Assembly (NCBI GenBank): GCA_030737835.1
Contig: CM060854.1
Span: 13,790,607 to 13,854,606, forward strand
Length of the DNA: 64,000 bases
Direction of reading: 5' to 3'
Source of the DNA: Acorus gramineus
Taxonomy: Eukaryota > Streptophyta > Magnoliopsida > Acorales > Acoraceae
Both the position numbers and the translations under genes were made by a program. The notes beneath the pieces are model-generated. The model searched no databases, was not told the origin of the DNA, and saw only the letters and a list, made by a program, of their open reading frames with translations. Of this stretch, positions 45,219 through 58,400 are shown piece after piece. Each line of letters starts with the position of its first letter. Position 1 is the first letter of the stretch.

Positions 45219-45484
45219 GGTTTCCACACACTTGTATTTGGATGTCATTGTGTATATTGGCTCTCACAGGACAATTGATTATGTATTCGGGTCTGTAATA
45301 TGTCGTTGAATTACAGACTCAGTCGTTTAAGCTTTCACTATATGTATATATATTATGTCAGCTACATTATTGTCTGTGTTGTCATTTTCGATGTTGTTTA
45401 GAGTATTTTATTGATCTCCTGTATAGACTGCTGATATTATATATATTTGCCACGTATCGGGGACGGCCGCCCTGGGGCGTGACA
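45219..45484 (+). mobile_element. Solo LTR with TSD TTACG, right part
   Basis: This resumes the LTR interrupted at 34184: CTTGTATTTGGATGTC, GGCTCTCACAGGACA, and the terminal GGGGACGGCCGCCCTGGGG ending GCGTGACA at 45484. TTACG follows at 45485-45489 and matches 31883-31887. Confidence 0.9.
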
Positions 45485-45489
45485 TTACG

Positions 45490-45942
45490 CCATTGTCCAT
45501 TTCATGAATGTGAATTAATTGAAAAAAAATCTCGTGCTCTTTCTATGGGCGCCACGTGCCTCGGCTAATCGGGCAAATGGGTAGCGTGACCTAGCCTAGA
45601 ATAGAACTGGTAGTCCACCATCCGGGGAGAGCGGCATGGCGACTCAACATAGTAATTCTACCCATGAAGTCTTGCTCGGGAACCACCTAGCCCAAGCAAG
45701 GCACTTCAGATAGTGTCCCCTCCATTGAGGGCATTACGATGAGAAGGCTGTAGGGGTGACTTGAGAGATGATCGAAGCCGGTCTATCAGATTGGCCACTC
45801 ATACCCAACATGACCATTGGGGCTAATCACCCTGACCTGAGTTCGAACCCTACCTTAATTGAAGGAAGAAAGCAACTGGAAGGCTCGACTAGGTTTGGAG
45901 GAGAGGCTTCACCACCACTCGCTGTAGGAACATTCGGTGGAT
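45490..45942. other. Spacer, no supported gene
   Basis: A stretch with no long frame or recognisable repeat. It may be untranslated sequence of the degenerate transposon that follows on the minus strand. Confidence 0.4.
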
Positions 45943-47330
45943 CTAGCAAAGATGTGGCGGTAGGACCCACTGAATTGGTGGGGCCATGGTTAGTGTCCCA
46001 GGAGGCGTGCTTGACTCGGTAGGCGAGTCCCCTTCATTTCCAACCTCTATAGCTCCAGTTGCGGCGCTTGAAGCCTCACTGGCAGGAAGCACACCATCCA
46101 AGGCCACGACAGGAGGAGGTGTGAAGAGGGCAGCGACACCTGATGGGGCGGCCTTTTGCCTTTTGGGTGTAAGGCCGCTCCCCATATCTCCTCTTTTCAC
46201 CGTCACACCCACCACGGATTTCGCGAAGGCAAATAGCTCCTTCATCCCTTGACTGATCCCTTGGTGGGTAGTCCCCAGGGTTGCTATGCCAGTTGAGGTA
46301 GATGAAGTAACCAAGGGACCTTCATCCTCAGGAAAGGGGGACTTTGAGCAGATGCCTCCACCAAGCCAGCTGAAGCGAGGCCCTCAAAGCGGATGAAAGA
46401 GATCTGATTCGACGATCTTGAGGGGCACGTGTGCATCTCACCGAACTCGGGGAGAAGCAAGAGTTGCTGATAGTGTCACTCTGTGAGACTGCGAGCAACT
46501 CCCATCTAATCAAGCTTGACCTCCTTTTCGGGGGGAACTTCTCGCTCTTTGTCACCTCCACCGAAAGTGAAAAGGTGAAGGTAGAAAGGAAATAGAAGGG
46601 ACAAAGGATGGAACGACTTCGGGCATGTTACTGATCTATGGGGTTTTCGTGAAGGACTCGTGCCACAGACTTGCGACGGTCGAGCGCATTCGTAGAGGCC
46701 CCAAATTCCTAATCCCCAGACAGTTCGATCAGCTTCTCCCTCTTCCACCCACTGTCAAAAGAAGGATGGCCCTCGATGATGGTGGCCTGGTTTTCCTGAT
46801 GCGCAGATAGCATGCGCCCCCCAGCTTCCTCAGGTCGTAGGTGTGAAGGACCTCGTCCACTCTTAGTTTAAGGTTGAGGTGCCCATTGATGGCATCATAT
46901 CACATCAACACCCAAAAGAGATTGGGGGTACACTGCATGGGATGGAGTTTGAACCTCCACAAATACTTCCTAAATATCGGGGGTAGGGGCAGCTTCAAGC
47001 GAATGGCCCAGATTTGGCACAGATACATTTTGTCTTCACCCACTTCTCCCACCTCTTCTAGAGACATGAAGGACGTCAGGGACATGCCCATGGAGGTGGG
47101 TATTCCCAATGACGCCTACATGTTGATGAGGTAGTCTCCTCTAGCCATGATAAGGGAAAGAAAGTAGCCGCGGAAAAAAATGCAAATTAAATGCCTTTTC
47201 GGTGAAGGAGGGGAGGGGTATTTAAAAACCCAATTTTTCAAATTCTCAAAAGAGTGACATTTGTTGTTCATCAAAGGCGTTTCGGAATCCGAGGGTAGGC
47301 GATCATGCCACGTATCGAAAATCAAACAGG
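45943..47330 (-). pseudogene. Degenerate plant transposon coding sequence (gypsy-type 'Transposase_28'-like)
   Basis: Read on the minus strand from about 47109, the frames give MGIPTSMGMSLTSFMSLEEV, then PLPPIFRKYLWRFKLHPMQC, YDAINGHLNLKLRVDEVLH and, after a frameshift, SFDSGWKREKLIEL then SGD-stop-EFG. The pattern (membrane-like strand, HP..C, Gly-Trp-Lys, then SGD.EF) resembles the putative plant transposon domain found next to some gypsy-type elements in large plant genomes. Further on (46314-45943) is a Ser/Thr/Pro-rich frame. Several stops and shifts make it a pseudogene. The family assignment rests on motif memory only. Confidence 0.4.
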
Positions 47331-47601
47331 TGCTGTATGCTGCTATATCAGCCGAAGATATCCTAGAGTTTTCCCACTAGGGAAAAGTGCGCCTTATGAT
47401 GGCGAGATTTTGGAAATCGAGGAGAGGCACTTAAGACTGTACACGTCATCACTCACCTCGCCATAGTGACTAGCGACTTAGAGCAAGGCGGTCACTCGGG
47501 CGAGCATGCGGTGTCTCCTCGGTCGTTGGCGCCAACTCGGGCGAACACCCAAACTCGAAAAGGATAACAGAAATCGATCAAAGATGCAAAGAGAAAGAGA
47601 C
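47331..47601. other. Spacer before the Athila/Tat-like LTR
   Basis: No gene is seen. The sequence becomes AG-rich just before the LTR start. Confidence 0.4.
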
Positions 47602-49159
47602 TGATAAGCGTATTATTTGCACATTTAATCCCCTTAATTTAGTTTTCTATTTCCTAATTTTATGTGTAATAATGACTAATATTCAGAATTTATTTGTTAT
47701 TGCAGGTAATTGAGATAAATGATGATTATCAATGCAAAATATTCTATAAAGCATTTAAAGAGATGAAGGAGAATCAAGAGGATTCTTGAAAACAAAATTA
47801 TGCTAGATAAAGATTTGGTGAAGAGAGAATCAAAAATCAAAATCCAATCAAATATTCTTCAAATCAATGTTAAAACCGTCTCACTATTTTGACCATAACG
47901 TTTTCCTCAAGTATTGTATTTTGGCCCAAGATATGGCGTTGGAAAGATATTTTCAAGATCTTCAAATCAATGTTTCATGAATATTTTGTAATTCCACCTT
48001 ATTAGGGGTTAAAAATTCATCCGAAAATTCTACAAAAAATTAATGACGGGAATGAAAGATTTTACCAGCTAAACTTGTCAAATATTTATGACCAATCTTG
48101 ACCATCCAATTCATTGCAAATCAATGGTTGAGATTCAAGGCTGGAGGCTATAAAAGGAACACATATGAAGCCAAGAAGAAAAGAAAAACAAGGAGGTAAA
48201 GGGACAACCAAAGAAGAAATATTCAAGAGTTTTCTTTTTGTTTTTCTTTTCAATTGTTTTGTATATATTTGGATCTCAATTTTAATATTACTTTAGTATT
48301 TTTATTTTCAAGAATTTTTCAATAATATGATGTCTTTTATTTTTATTTTTTTTAGTTTGATCATGTTTTCTAGTAGCTAAATCTTCAACTAGGGTTGAAG
48401 ATGAAACCATGCAATGCTAGTTTAGGATTTTATATTTAGATCTGAATTCTCCATATTGTTTGCTTCATTGAGTATCGATCTCTCCTTCAATTCTCTTTTG
48501 AAACCTTTCATGTGAATTTTTTATTACCTTCTTCAAAAATCTCTTGTATTTGATTTGATAAAATATGATTTGATTGAGTTCTCTGATATTTTTTGCTCTT
48601 CTTAACAAGTTTAACATTGAGTTGGTAGATTTTATAAAGGGAAGGGAGATAGATCATTATATTGGGTTTTCATAAATCAAGGTTTTTAATCATAGAATCA
48701 TCTTCAAGGATCTCTTGTTTAGGGTTTGATAGGGTATGCTTGATTAACTATTTTGATATCTTATTCTCTTCCTTATATGTTAATATTGAGATGATTATTT
48801 TGATTTTAAAACTGATTTTATGAAATAATTAATATGATTTTAAATATTTATTTTTCGATTGGTATTTGATTAACGTCAATATTGATTTACTTATATGATG
48901 GAGTTTCATATCTGAATATAACCGTAAATTGGTATTGCATGGTGGATTCTAAAACCCTAGTTATCTTTTTATATTAATATATATTTTTAAAAAAATAAAA
49001 AAATAAACCTTCATCAATCTTCCTGTCTAATTCGATTAGTTAAATCAATTAATAATTTAATTTGAACAATTCTCTGTGGGATCGACCCGTATTTGCTAGA
49101 TCTATACTTCTGTAATGATCCGTGCACTTGCGGTAATTAATAACTTAATAATTCAATCA
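47602..49159 (+). mobile_element. LTR of an Athila/Tat-type retrotransposon (about 1.56 kb)
   Basis: It starts TGATAAGCGTATTATTTGC and ends ATCA just before a PBS, so it has TGAT...ATCA ends. It is very AT-rich, unlike the Tekay LTRs. It includes GGGATCGACCCGTATTTGCTA near 49078, a word common near the 3' end of such LTRs. No second LTR or target duplication is in the window because the element is truncated after gag. Confidence 0.75.
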
Positions 49160-49165
49160 AGTTTT

Positions 49166-49182
49166 TGGCGCCGTTGTCGGGA
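49166..49182 (+). other. Primer-binding site of the Athila/Tat-type element
   Basis: TGGCGCCGTTGTCGGGA, one base from the typical TGGCGCCGTTGCCGGGA primer site of plant Athila/Tat elements (Asp-type tRNA). It lies six bases after the LTR end. Confidence 0.85.
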
Positions 49183-50079
49183 ATTGTTTCAAATTATATT
49201 TGATGTTGATTTATCTTTTGGATTAGTTTTTTTCTTTGCTTTGGCTGATTTTTTTTTCTTCATGTTTTGCAGGATATCAAGAACCTACAAGAACACAACA
49301 AAGAATGGTGTAAGGCTTAGACCATTCTCTCTCTAAACGAGCATCCAAAAGTGTTCGAAGGCGACCCTAAGGTGAACCATTTCATCACTGCAAAAAGGTG
49401 GATTTAATTCTTCCCTCACTGTGTGTGAGTTGTGAGTATTTCATTCACCCACGAATCTTCTGCAAGTGGGTTACTTTTGGGGTTGATTGAGATTTTCGGT
49501 GTGTGCATTTTTCAATTAGCATACATTAATTAATCCATCTAAGGGCTGACCCACATAACATAAGGTGGGGATTTCATCGCCCTTCCTTGGCCCACAAATC
49601 ATCATCTTGAGCATTTGTCAATCTCATGAGCCTAATTAAATTAAAATGAATTAGACTTGAACCTAGGTTTTCGAGCTCAATAGGACAAGAGACGCCAAGA
49701 GATACTCCAGTGAGCAATAAAACATTTAATGATGTCTAGGAAAGTGGTTTCATAAGGTTTCTACCTTAAAAGACAGTGGTTACTTAATTGAGGAACACGT
49801 GAAAGCGTGGAAGACCCCCACTAATTCTTTACACTTTCCTGGTTGTTGAGTGGTTGATCGTTAACTGGCAAGCTTAAGGCATATCTTGGAACAGTTAGGA
49901 GCTGTCCTTTAAGGAGGAACATCCTCAACAACTAGATCTTTTAAAAATCATCATCCCTCACTTAACAAGATAAATCTTAATATGTTGGTTGTGAAAGTAT
50001 ATTCTTGATTTGGGATATTTTGATTTATGAGCATTTGGTCTAGGGATTCTAAAAACCGATTGATTCGTACCGATTCACC
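49183..50079 (+). other. Untranslated leader of the Athila/Tat-type element
   Basis: About 900 bp between PBS and gag with no long open frame, the usual arrangement in this lineage. Confidence 0.6.
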
Positions 50080-51195
50080 ATGGATAACACAGTAGATGTC
50101 ATTCCAAAGACCTTGAAGGATTACATGTATCCATCTAGAACTACGCAACCCTCATGCATTGTGTTACCAACAACCAATGCTAACAACTTTGAGATCAAGC
50201 CTGGGATGATTAATATGCTCCCAAAATTTGATGGATCTGAGGATCCATATCTTTTCATTAGGGAATTTGAGGAAGTTTGTTCCACTCTAAAACTTCAACA
50301 GCTAACTGATGATTCAATCCGGTTGAGGTTAATCAACTTCTCCCTCAAAGATAATGCTAAAAAGTGGTTGTATGCTCTACCCGCAAATTCTATCACCACT
50401 TGGGATCAATTAGTTATGATATTTTTGAAGTTCTTTCCTAATCATAAAACTGCTAAGATTCGCATGAATATAAATCAATTCATTCAAAAGGAGGGAGAAT
50501 CTTTATGGAGATATTTAGAGAGATTCAAGGACTTGTTGTTGCAATGTCCTCATCATGGATTTGAGGTTTGGAGATTAGTGCAAATTTTATATGAAGGTTT
50601 GAATTACACCACAAGGACTATGGTTGAATCAATGTGTAGTGGTGAATTTACCAATAAAAATGAAACTGAAGCATGGGCATTTCTGGAAGAAGTAGCTGAA
50701 AAATCCATGCAATGGGAGACAATTAGAGAGCCTGAGAAACTCATGCCTTCTAAGGGAGGTATTCATTCCATTGATAGTAGCTTTGAGTCTGAAGCCAAGT
50801 TTGCATCTCTCATTCGTAGAGTAGAGGCCCTAGAGATGAAACCAAATCATGATTCTGTTAATCAAGTCTCCACTTCCAACTCTACTACTACTGTCTGCAT
50901 TTTATGTAAATCTTCAAATCACCTAGCGGAGACTGTCCTTCCCTGTCATCCCACAAGGAAAGTTGGGCCGAACATGCCAATAGCTTACAGTGGAGGAAAA
51001 ATGACCCATATGCTCAAACTTATAATCTGGATGGAGGAATCATCCAAATCTCGTGGACTCAAGGCCCACACCAGGGAGGCCCACAGGGACCTCCTCAAGC
51101 TCCCATGTATCCTAGACCAAACACAGGACCCATTCCTACTCCATTTCCTCCGCTTGGGTTTCAAACAGAAAATGAGAAGAAGTTCTCCTTCTTAG
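50080..51195 (+). pseudogene. gag: Athila/Tat-type Gag, frameshifted
   Basis: The frame begins MDNTVDVIPKTLKDYMYPSR. The gag core runs from about residue 45: MINMLPKFDGSEDPYLFIRE, then DDSIRLRLINFSLKDNAKKW, TWDQLVMIFLKFFPN and EGESLWRYLERFKDLLLQCP, all typical of the Retrotrans_gag domain. A partial zinc-knuckle segment (CILCKSSNH) is present, but the expected downstream Cys/His are out of register. Near 50930-51100 a frameshift changes the frame, and the correct C-terminal part continues at 51105-51407. Gag would assemble the particle. Confidence 0.85.
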
Positions 51196-51407
51196 AGAAA
51201 GGGTTAGATGTTCTTATGAAGTCCACTCAAAATCTAACTCAATCATCCTCTCAGATGTCTGCCACTTTGAATCAATTTATGCAATCTACAGGGCAAATCC
51301 TTCAATCCACCACACAGGCAATCTCCTGTCTCGAGATTCAAGTTGGTCAATTGGCCACCACCATGAGTGAGAGAGAGAAAGGAAAATTTCCTAGTGAGGA
51401 ATTCTGA
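51105..51407 (+). pseudogene. gag: Athila/Tat-type Gag C-terminal part in a second frame
   Basis: Pro-rich start (MYPRPNTGPIPTPFPPLGF), then FSFLEKGLDVLMKSTQNL and a heptad-like stretch (SCLEIQVGQLATTMSEREKG) typical of the coiled coil at the end of Athila gag. The frame runs into a Tekay LTR at about 51398, so protease and the rest of pol are absent. Confidence 0.8.
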
Positions 51408-52258
51408 AGAATTCATGACATTTGTAGAGTTGAGATCGGTGTCGGCGGATCCAAGTGGATCGTATCCGTGTTGGTAGGCTGTTTCTCTTCCCTTCGTTGG
51501 ATCCGTGTAGGAACTTCTCAGCGTTAGACAGGCCGTCCTGATAGAGGGCTCCCATCAGTAGGCACCTCCTGATTTGTTTTGGACTGTGCTGAATCGTGGG
51601 AGTAGACCAGGCGAGCTACGGTGTGGAGGAGAGGCTATCGGTGGACCAAGGGTGATTAACAGCCTAGCCAGTCCCAAAAGACCATGTCACCAATTTGAGG
51701 GTGAGGGTGAGGGTGTAGTGGGTTGGCGATGAGCGACCCACTGAATTGTGTAGTTATTGCCACTTAGAGGCTATAAATGATTTGATGTTAATATGAATTG
51801 TGATGCATGGGTTGTGCTATTCACTAAGCGTGTGGCTCACCCTCGCATATATTTTTCTCCAGTGATATCTGAGTCGGACCCGCAGGAGGAGCTCCTCGAG
51901 GCACGTCAGCAGTAGCGGAGCAGCGTCGCGTTCTTCGTGTGAGAGGCCATTCAGCATCCCCCTTTGCTTGTATGTATTGTATTCCGTGCTTGAGCACGCT
52001 TTTGTATTATATTTAGATGTCGTGTATATATTGGCTCTCACAGGACAATTGATTATGTATTGAGTCTGTAATATGTCTTTGAATTACAGATTCAGTCTTT
52101 TAGCTTCCGCTATTTGTGTATATATCATGTCAGCCTCTTTGTTGTCTGTGTTGTTATTTTTGATGTTATTTAGGGTATGTTATTGACCTCCTGTATAGAC
52201 TGCTGATATCATATATACCATTGCCGCGTCCCGGGGACGGCCGCCTTGGGGCGTGACA
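51398..52258 (+). mobile_element. 5' LTR remnant of the outer Tekay element
   Basis: Only the last 860 bp of the LTR remain, starting at GAGGAATTCTGAAGAATTC and ending GGGGCGTGACA. One G-tract/hairpin module lies at about 51675-51745, and a third exon from 51864 reads VISESDPQEELLEARQQ then stop. The left join with Athila gag falls in GAGGAATTC. Confidence 0.9.
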
Positions 52259-52263
52259 AAAGT

Positions 52264-52275
52264 TGGTATCAGAGC
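52264..52275 (+). other. Primer-binding site (initiator Met tRNA) of the outer Tekay element
   Basis: TGGTATCAGAGC five bases after the LTR end, the same site and spacing as at 37248-37259. Confidence 0.95.
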
Positions 52276-52378
52276 CTGGTCCTGTCAGAGCCAATGGTCT
52301 TTTTTTTCGTAGAGATGAGTCCTAGGATTTCTATACGAGTATTCTGGTCCTAGTGTCTAGTTTTCTTAGGTTGCTGAT

Positions 52379-52405
52379 ATGCCTCCTCGCAGAAGAATGC
52401 GTGGA
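52379..52405 (+). pseudogene. gag: Gag start of the outer Tekay element, cut by an LTR insertion
   Basis: Nine codons (MPPRRRMRG) match the gag start at 37364. The frame is cut after GTGGA (52401-52405) by a minus-strand solo LTR and resumes with a second GTGGA at 59334-59338. Confidence 0.9.
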
Positions 52406-55400
52406 TGTCACGCCCCAGGGCCGGCCGACCCCGGGATGCAGCAAGTGTATATATGATATCAGTAAACAGGAGTTCAATAACATACTCACACACAACAGCT
52501 AAAACGACAATAAAAGCAAGGCTGACATAATATATACACCAAAGGCGGAAGCTAAAAGACTGAATCTGTAATTCAAAAACATATTACAGACTCGATACAT
52601 AATCAACTATCCTGTGAGAGCCAATATATACAAAGACATCCAAATACAACACAAACGCGTGCCCAAGCACGGAATATAATACATACAAGCAAAAGGGATG
52701 CTGATAGCCTCTGATACTCGTGGGACGTGGCGCTACTCCGCTACTGATGAAGTCCCTCGGGGAGCTCCTCCTCCAGATCTGACTCAGATGACACTGGAGA
52801 AAATATTATGCGAGGGGTGAGCCACACGCTCAGTGAATAGCACAACCCATGCATCACAGTATATATAAACCACCAGATCTTATTATTCCACAATCACATT
52901 ATTAAAAGCCACTAAACGGCAACAGCTATACAGGCCAGTGGGTCGCTATCGCCAACCCACTACACCCTCACCCCCACCCCTCAATAGGTGACATAGGATA
53001 TTGGGACTTATTAGCCTGCTAATCCGTCACGCCCCAGGGCGGCCGTCCCCGGGACGCGGCAGGTGTATATATCATATCAGAAGCCTACACATGAGGTCAA
53101 ATATATATACTCTAAACCACAGATAAAAATTACAACACAGATCAAACAGGGCTGACATAATGTATACACCATATAGCGGAAGCTAAAAACTGAGTCTGTA
53201 ACCCAAAACATATTACAGACTCGATACACAATCATACGTTCTGTGAGAGCCAATATACAAGGAAACAACTGAATATATACAAACACGTGCCAAGCACGGA
53301 AATAAAATACATACAGTCAAGAAGGGATGCTGATAACCTCTGGTACTCGCGGAACGTGGCGCTGCTCCGCTACTGAAGGAATCCCTCGGAAAGCTCCAAC
53401 TGCTGCTCCGGCTCCAGCTCAGGCTCAGTGACCACTGGGGAAAAACATATGCGAGGGGTGAGCCACACGCTCAGTGAACAGCACAACCCATGCATCACAG
53501 ACAATATTTATCAATATTTCCATTATTTATCCAGCCTCTAAGACATAACAACATAATCCAGTGGTTCGTACCTCGCCGAACCACCACACCCTCACCCTCA
53601 CCCATCAATAGGTGACATAGGTTATTGGGACTGATAATCACCCATAGACAAATCCAGCGGGTCGCTCATCGCCAACCCACTACACCCTCACCCTCACCCT
53701 ACCACGGGTGACATAGGATTTTGGGACTGACTAGGCTGTTGGTCACCCTTGGTCCACCGATAGTCTCTCCTCCACTCCGTAAGCCGCTTGGTTTTCACCC
53801 ATAACTTCAGCCCAGTCCGAAACCAAATCAGGAGGCGCCTACTGATGGGAACCCTTGGAAGGGACGGCCTTTCTAACGCTGGGGTAGTCTCTACCGGATC
53901 CAACGAAGGGGACAGAACAGCCTATCCATACGCATATGATCCACTCGGATCCGCCGACAACACATCTCTACTACTCAAATGTCATGAACTCTTCAGAGTT
54001 CCTCCAGGGCGCATAACCAAGATGCGGGGAAACATGTACAATAAAAGCAAGGTTGTAATATCATTGGGGGAAAGAACTCGGGAGGGCGGCGTGAGTTCCC
54101 GATATAGGATACCCCGACAACCAAACAAGGAACACGGAGTACCCTAACCCGGGTCTCACCGCTGTCCTCGCAAGGCCCCTCCCTAATAATATTCATTAAA
54201 TATGCAATAATCATACTAATCATACAACATTACTTATAATATTACCGGGGCTAGAAACCTTGGGAGGGCAGCATGAGGTCCCGATACAGGACATCCCGAC
54301 AACCAAACAAGGAACACGGAGTACCCTAACACGGGTCTCAATGTTGACCTCGCAAGGCTCCTCCCTATAATATTATCTAAGGCATGCGATTTAACATACA
54401 CTAGCATTTAATTTAATAAATAAACTAGTAGGACGCATGCATGGGCCAAGGTTTCCTAGCATGAAAACAGGGGGCATGGTGCATGGCTCTTACACCTATC
54501 CTATGGGTGTAAGTCCCTAACATAACAGACTAGGGTAGCATGCATTCTGTATTTAAAATCATGCTCACATGCAATACATGTTACTACAGGTTAATATAAT
54601 CCGCGGTGCCCCAGGAGAGGTCGGTATACGCCCAAGTGCGTTCCTCTCTACTGGGTTAGATTGTCCCACTCACCGGTATCTGGGTCGTCGCGCGACCGTC
54701 CGTCCAGATCTGCAAGACAGACATTCAATATGGTGAGAACAAATCCACAAATACTCTAAAAATACCCAAACATACGAAACCCACAACTAAACATCTAACA
54801 CTCGGGCAAACGTGCATACGATCCGCACGCACGCTAGCCCGAGCACCCCCGGCAACCACCCGCACGGCCGGCAACCACCCGCACGGCCGCCCGACCGCCC
54901 GGGTGCACCGCCGCGCCTCAGCCAGTGCACCCCGCGCACCGCCGGACCTCCCGGGTGCACCGCGCGCCCCCTGCGCCCCAGCGCAGCCGCCCGCGCACAC
55001 CCCGCACGCCCCGCGCGCAGCGCCTCGCCCCCCAGCCCCCCTCTCCGCGCTCACTCCGCGCGCACCTACCAGCCTCTACCCTCGCGCACCGCGCGCGCAC
55101 CACCCGCTCGCACCCACTGCACCCCGCGCACGCCTGCGCCTCAGCCCAGCACCCGGTATCCGCGGCCCAGCACCCAACGCTCAGCGCCCAGCACCCGGGA
55201 CCCTCACCCAGCGCCCACGCGCACGCACGCGCAACACGCGCCCAGCGCGCCTGGCAGCACGCGCCCAGCGCGCCTGCCAGCATGCCCACGCTGCTGCCCG
55301 CGTTGCCTGCCTGCACGCGTCGCCGAGTGGCCCGAGTACCGTTCGCCTGCACGCCCGGGGCACTGCCCGCCTGATGCCCGAGCGCCCCTGCCCTTCTCGC

Positions 55401-58400
55401 CCGGCCTGCCAGCGCGCACAGCCCAGCTAGCCTGCACCGCACACTTCCCTCTGCACCCCCCGAGCGCACGCCCGCGCGCGCACCCGCGCGCACGCGCTCG
55501 CGCGCCCAGCAAACTGGTGCACCTGCTCCCAGCCTACCCGAGCTAGCCCTGCCAGCCTACCCTGCACACACTGCCCTCACGGCCATCATCCCCAGCACCG
55601 CCGCCCAGCACCTCGCGCACAGCCCGCCCAGCTCCTCGCGCCCAGCTCGCCCAGCTCCAGCCGCTCGACCAGACCTTGCACGACCAGCACGCACAGCACG
55701 CCCTGCACGCGCGCTCAACTGGCCACTAGTGCCCCCGAGCGCACGCCCGCGCGCACACCCGAGCGTACGCACGCGCGCACGCCCGCGGGCGTCCAGCCCG
55801 CGCGCTGCCTTCGCCCGAGACCAAACCCCCTGCTGCCCGAGACCACCCCCCCACCATTCCCGAGCACCCAAAGCACCACCCACCGACCTCCGACCACCTC
55901 CACAGCCCTCCGACGGCCACCCACGGCCGCCGACCTCCACCCAACCCCAAAACCCACCTCCTAGCATCCATCTAAACAAGAAAAGAGGGGAAAATAGGGC
56001 TTACCAAGGGAGGAAGGGAAGTCCGGACGCTCTCCGCGCGCCGAAACCTTTCCCAAAGGCCCTCTTACGCCCCGATCTACCACGGCCTTCGAACCGGGCC
56101 AAAACAGAGGAGAAAGAGAGGAGGTCGGAGTGGCTAGACTCGTCGGAAAAGGGATTTGAAAACACCGGAGTGTAGATCGGGACCCGATCTACACTTCTCG
56201 TGCTTTAGGTTTAGGGTTTGAGGGGTCTAAGGGCCTCTAATGGAAGAAAAAGAGAGAGGGAGGAGAGAGAGGGATTTGGTAGGGATGATGAATAGTGACA
56301 TAAGATATTTTCTCACCCGCTATTTATACCAAGTCACTTAAAAACCCAGATACGCCCCGAAACTGTGAAATTTCAGGAACGTTACCGGAATTCGATGAAA
56401 TTTTCACGAGAGGCCTAAAATGGCACCAGGACACCAAATATGCAGTTAGATTTCCAATCGGAGTCCTCTAACTCAGGACGATAGCTAACAGTCCAAAAAT
56501 TAGCGGTTCCGATCAAAAAACCGAAAAAATGAAAAAACTGCCAGAACGCTCCAACGGTTACCAGCAGGTTAAAAGTGACACATATATAACATAATCATCC
56601 ATACACAATCATACACCCTCACCCTCACCCCTCAATAGGTGACATAGGATATTGGGACTAACAATCCAGTGGGTCGCTACATCGCCAACCCACTACACCC
56701 TCACCCTCACCCTCACCCCTCAATATGGTGACATAGGATATTGGGACTGACTAGGCTGTTAATCACCCTTGGTCCACCGATAGCCTCTCCTCCACACCGT
56801 AGCTTACCTGGTCTACTCCCACATTCAGCACAGTCCGAGTCCAAGATCAGGAGGTGCCTACTGATGGGAGCCCTCTGTCAGGATAGCCTGCTATTGCCTG
56901 GTCTACTCCCACATTCAGCACAGTCCGAGTCCAAGATCAGGAGGTGCCTACTGATGGGAGCCCTCTGTCAGGATAGTCTGTCTATGCTGAGGAGTCCCTA
57001 CACGGATCCAACAAAGGGGAGAGAAACAGCCTACCCACACGCATATGATCCACTCGGATCCGCTGACAAACACATCTCAAAAACTCTAATGACATGAATT
57101 CTTCAGAATTCCTCCAGGGCGCATAACCAGGATGCGGGGAACAGACATTATAATAAAGAGGTTGGAATATTACCGGGGGAAAGAACCTTGGGAGGGCAGC
57201 GTGAGGTCCCGATATAGGACATCCCGACAACCAAACAAGGAACACGGAGTACCCTAGCCCGGGTCTCACCGCTGTCCTCGCGAGGCCCCTCCCCTATAAT
57301 ATTCACTAAGACATGCTAACAATCACATGCTCGTACTTGATATATGCAAATTAAACTAAATGGGAACATGCATAAGTCAAGGTTTTCCTAGCAGGGAAAC
57401 ATGATAATCGGATGCATGGTTCTTATACGGGTCCTAAGGGTACAAGTCCCTAGCATACAAAGTCTAGGGTGGCATGCATACTACACATTATCATGCTTGC
57501 ATAGTTTTCATATTAAACAAGTTAACATTTATTATGGTGCCCCAGGGAAGGACGCTACACGCCCAAATGCATGTAATGCCTCCCTGTCGGGTTGGATTGT
57601 CCCACTCACCGGTATCTGGGTTGTCGCGGGACCGTCCGTCAAGATCTGCAAGACAGGTATTTAAATCGGTGAGTAAAATCCACAAACACATAAAAAATAC
57701 TCTAAAAATACCCAACACTCGGGCAAACGTACATACGGCCCGTACGCACGCTAGCCCGAGCACCCCGACTCACTCCCGCACCCTCGGCAACCACCCGCAC
57801 GACCACCCGCCCCCGGATGCACCATCGCGCCTCAGCCCGCGCACCCAGGCGCACCGCCGGGCCCTTGCCCGCACGCCTGGACGTGCTGCCGAGCCACCCA
57901 GGTGCACCGCGCGCCCACTGCGCCCCATCGCAGTAGCCCGCGCGCACCCCGCACGCCCCGCGCTGGCCCGCGTGCACACCACACGCCCCGCGCCTAGCGC
58001 CTCGCTCCGCGCGCACCCCGCGCGCACCTCTGCTGCCCTCGCCTAGCTCCGCGCGCACCCCGCGCGCATCACTGGCTCGCACCATCCGCTCGACCAGCCC
58101 CGCACCGGTGCACCCACGCGCACTGCTCCCCAACGCAGCTCCCCGCGCGCGCACCTGCCTGCGCCCATCTGCTGCTCACCCCACCGCGCGCACGCCTGCG
58201 CCTCTGCCCAGCGCCCCTCGCGCATGCTCCTGCACAGCTTAGCGCCCAGCACCCAACGCCCAGCACACCCAGCACGCAACACAGCCAGCACGCCCACACC
58301 CAGCACCACCCGAGCGCACGCCCGCGCGCACGCTCGCGCACACGTGCGCGCGCGCCCAGCCTGCTGCGCTGCTTGCTGCCTGTGCTGCTGCCTGTGCTGC

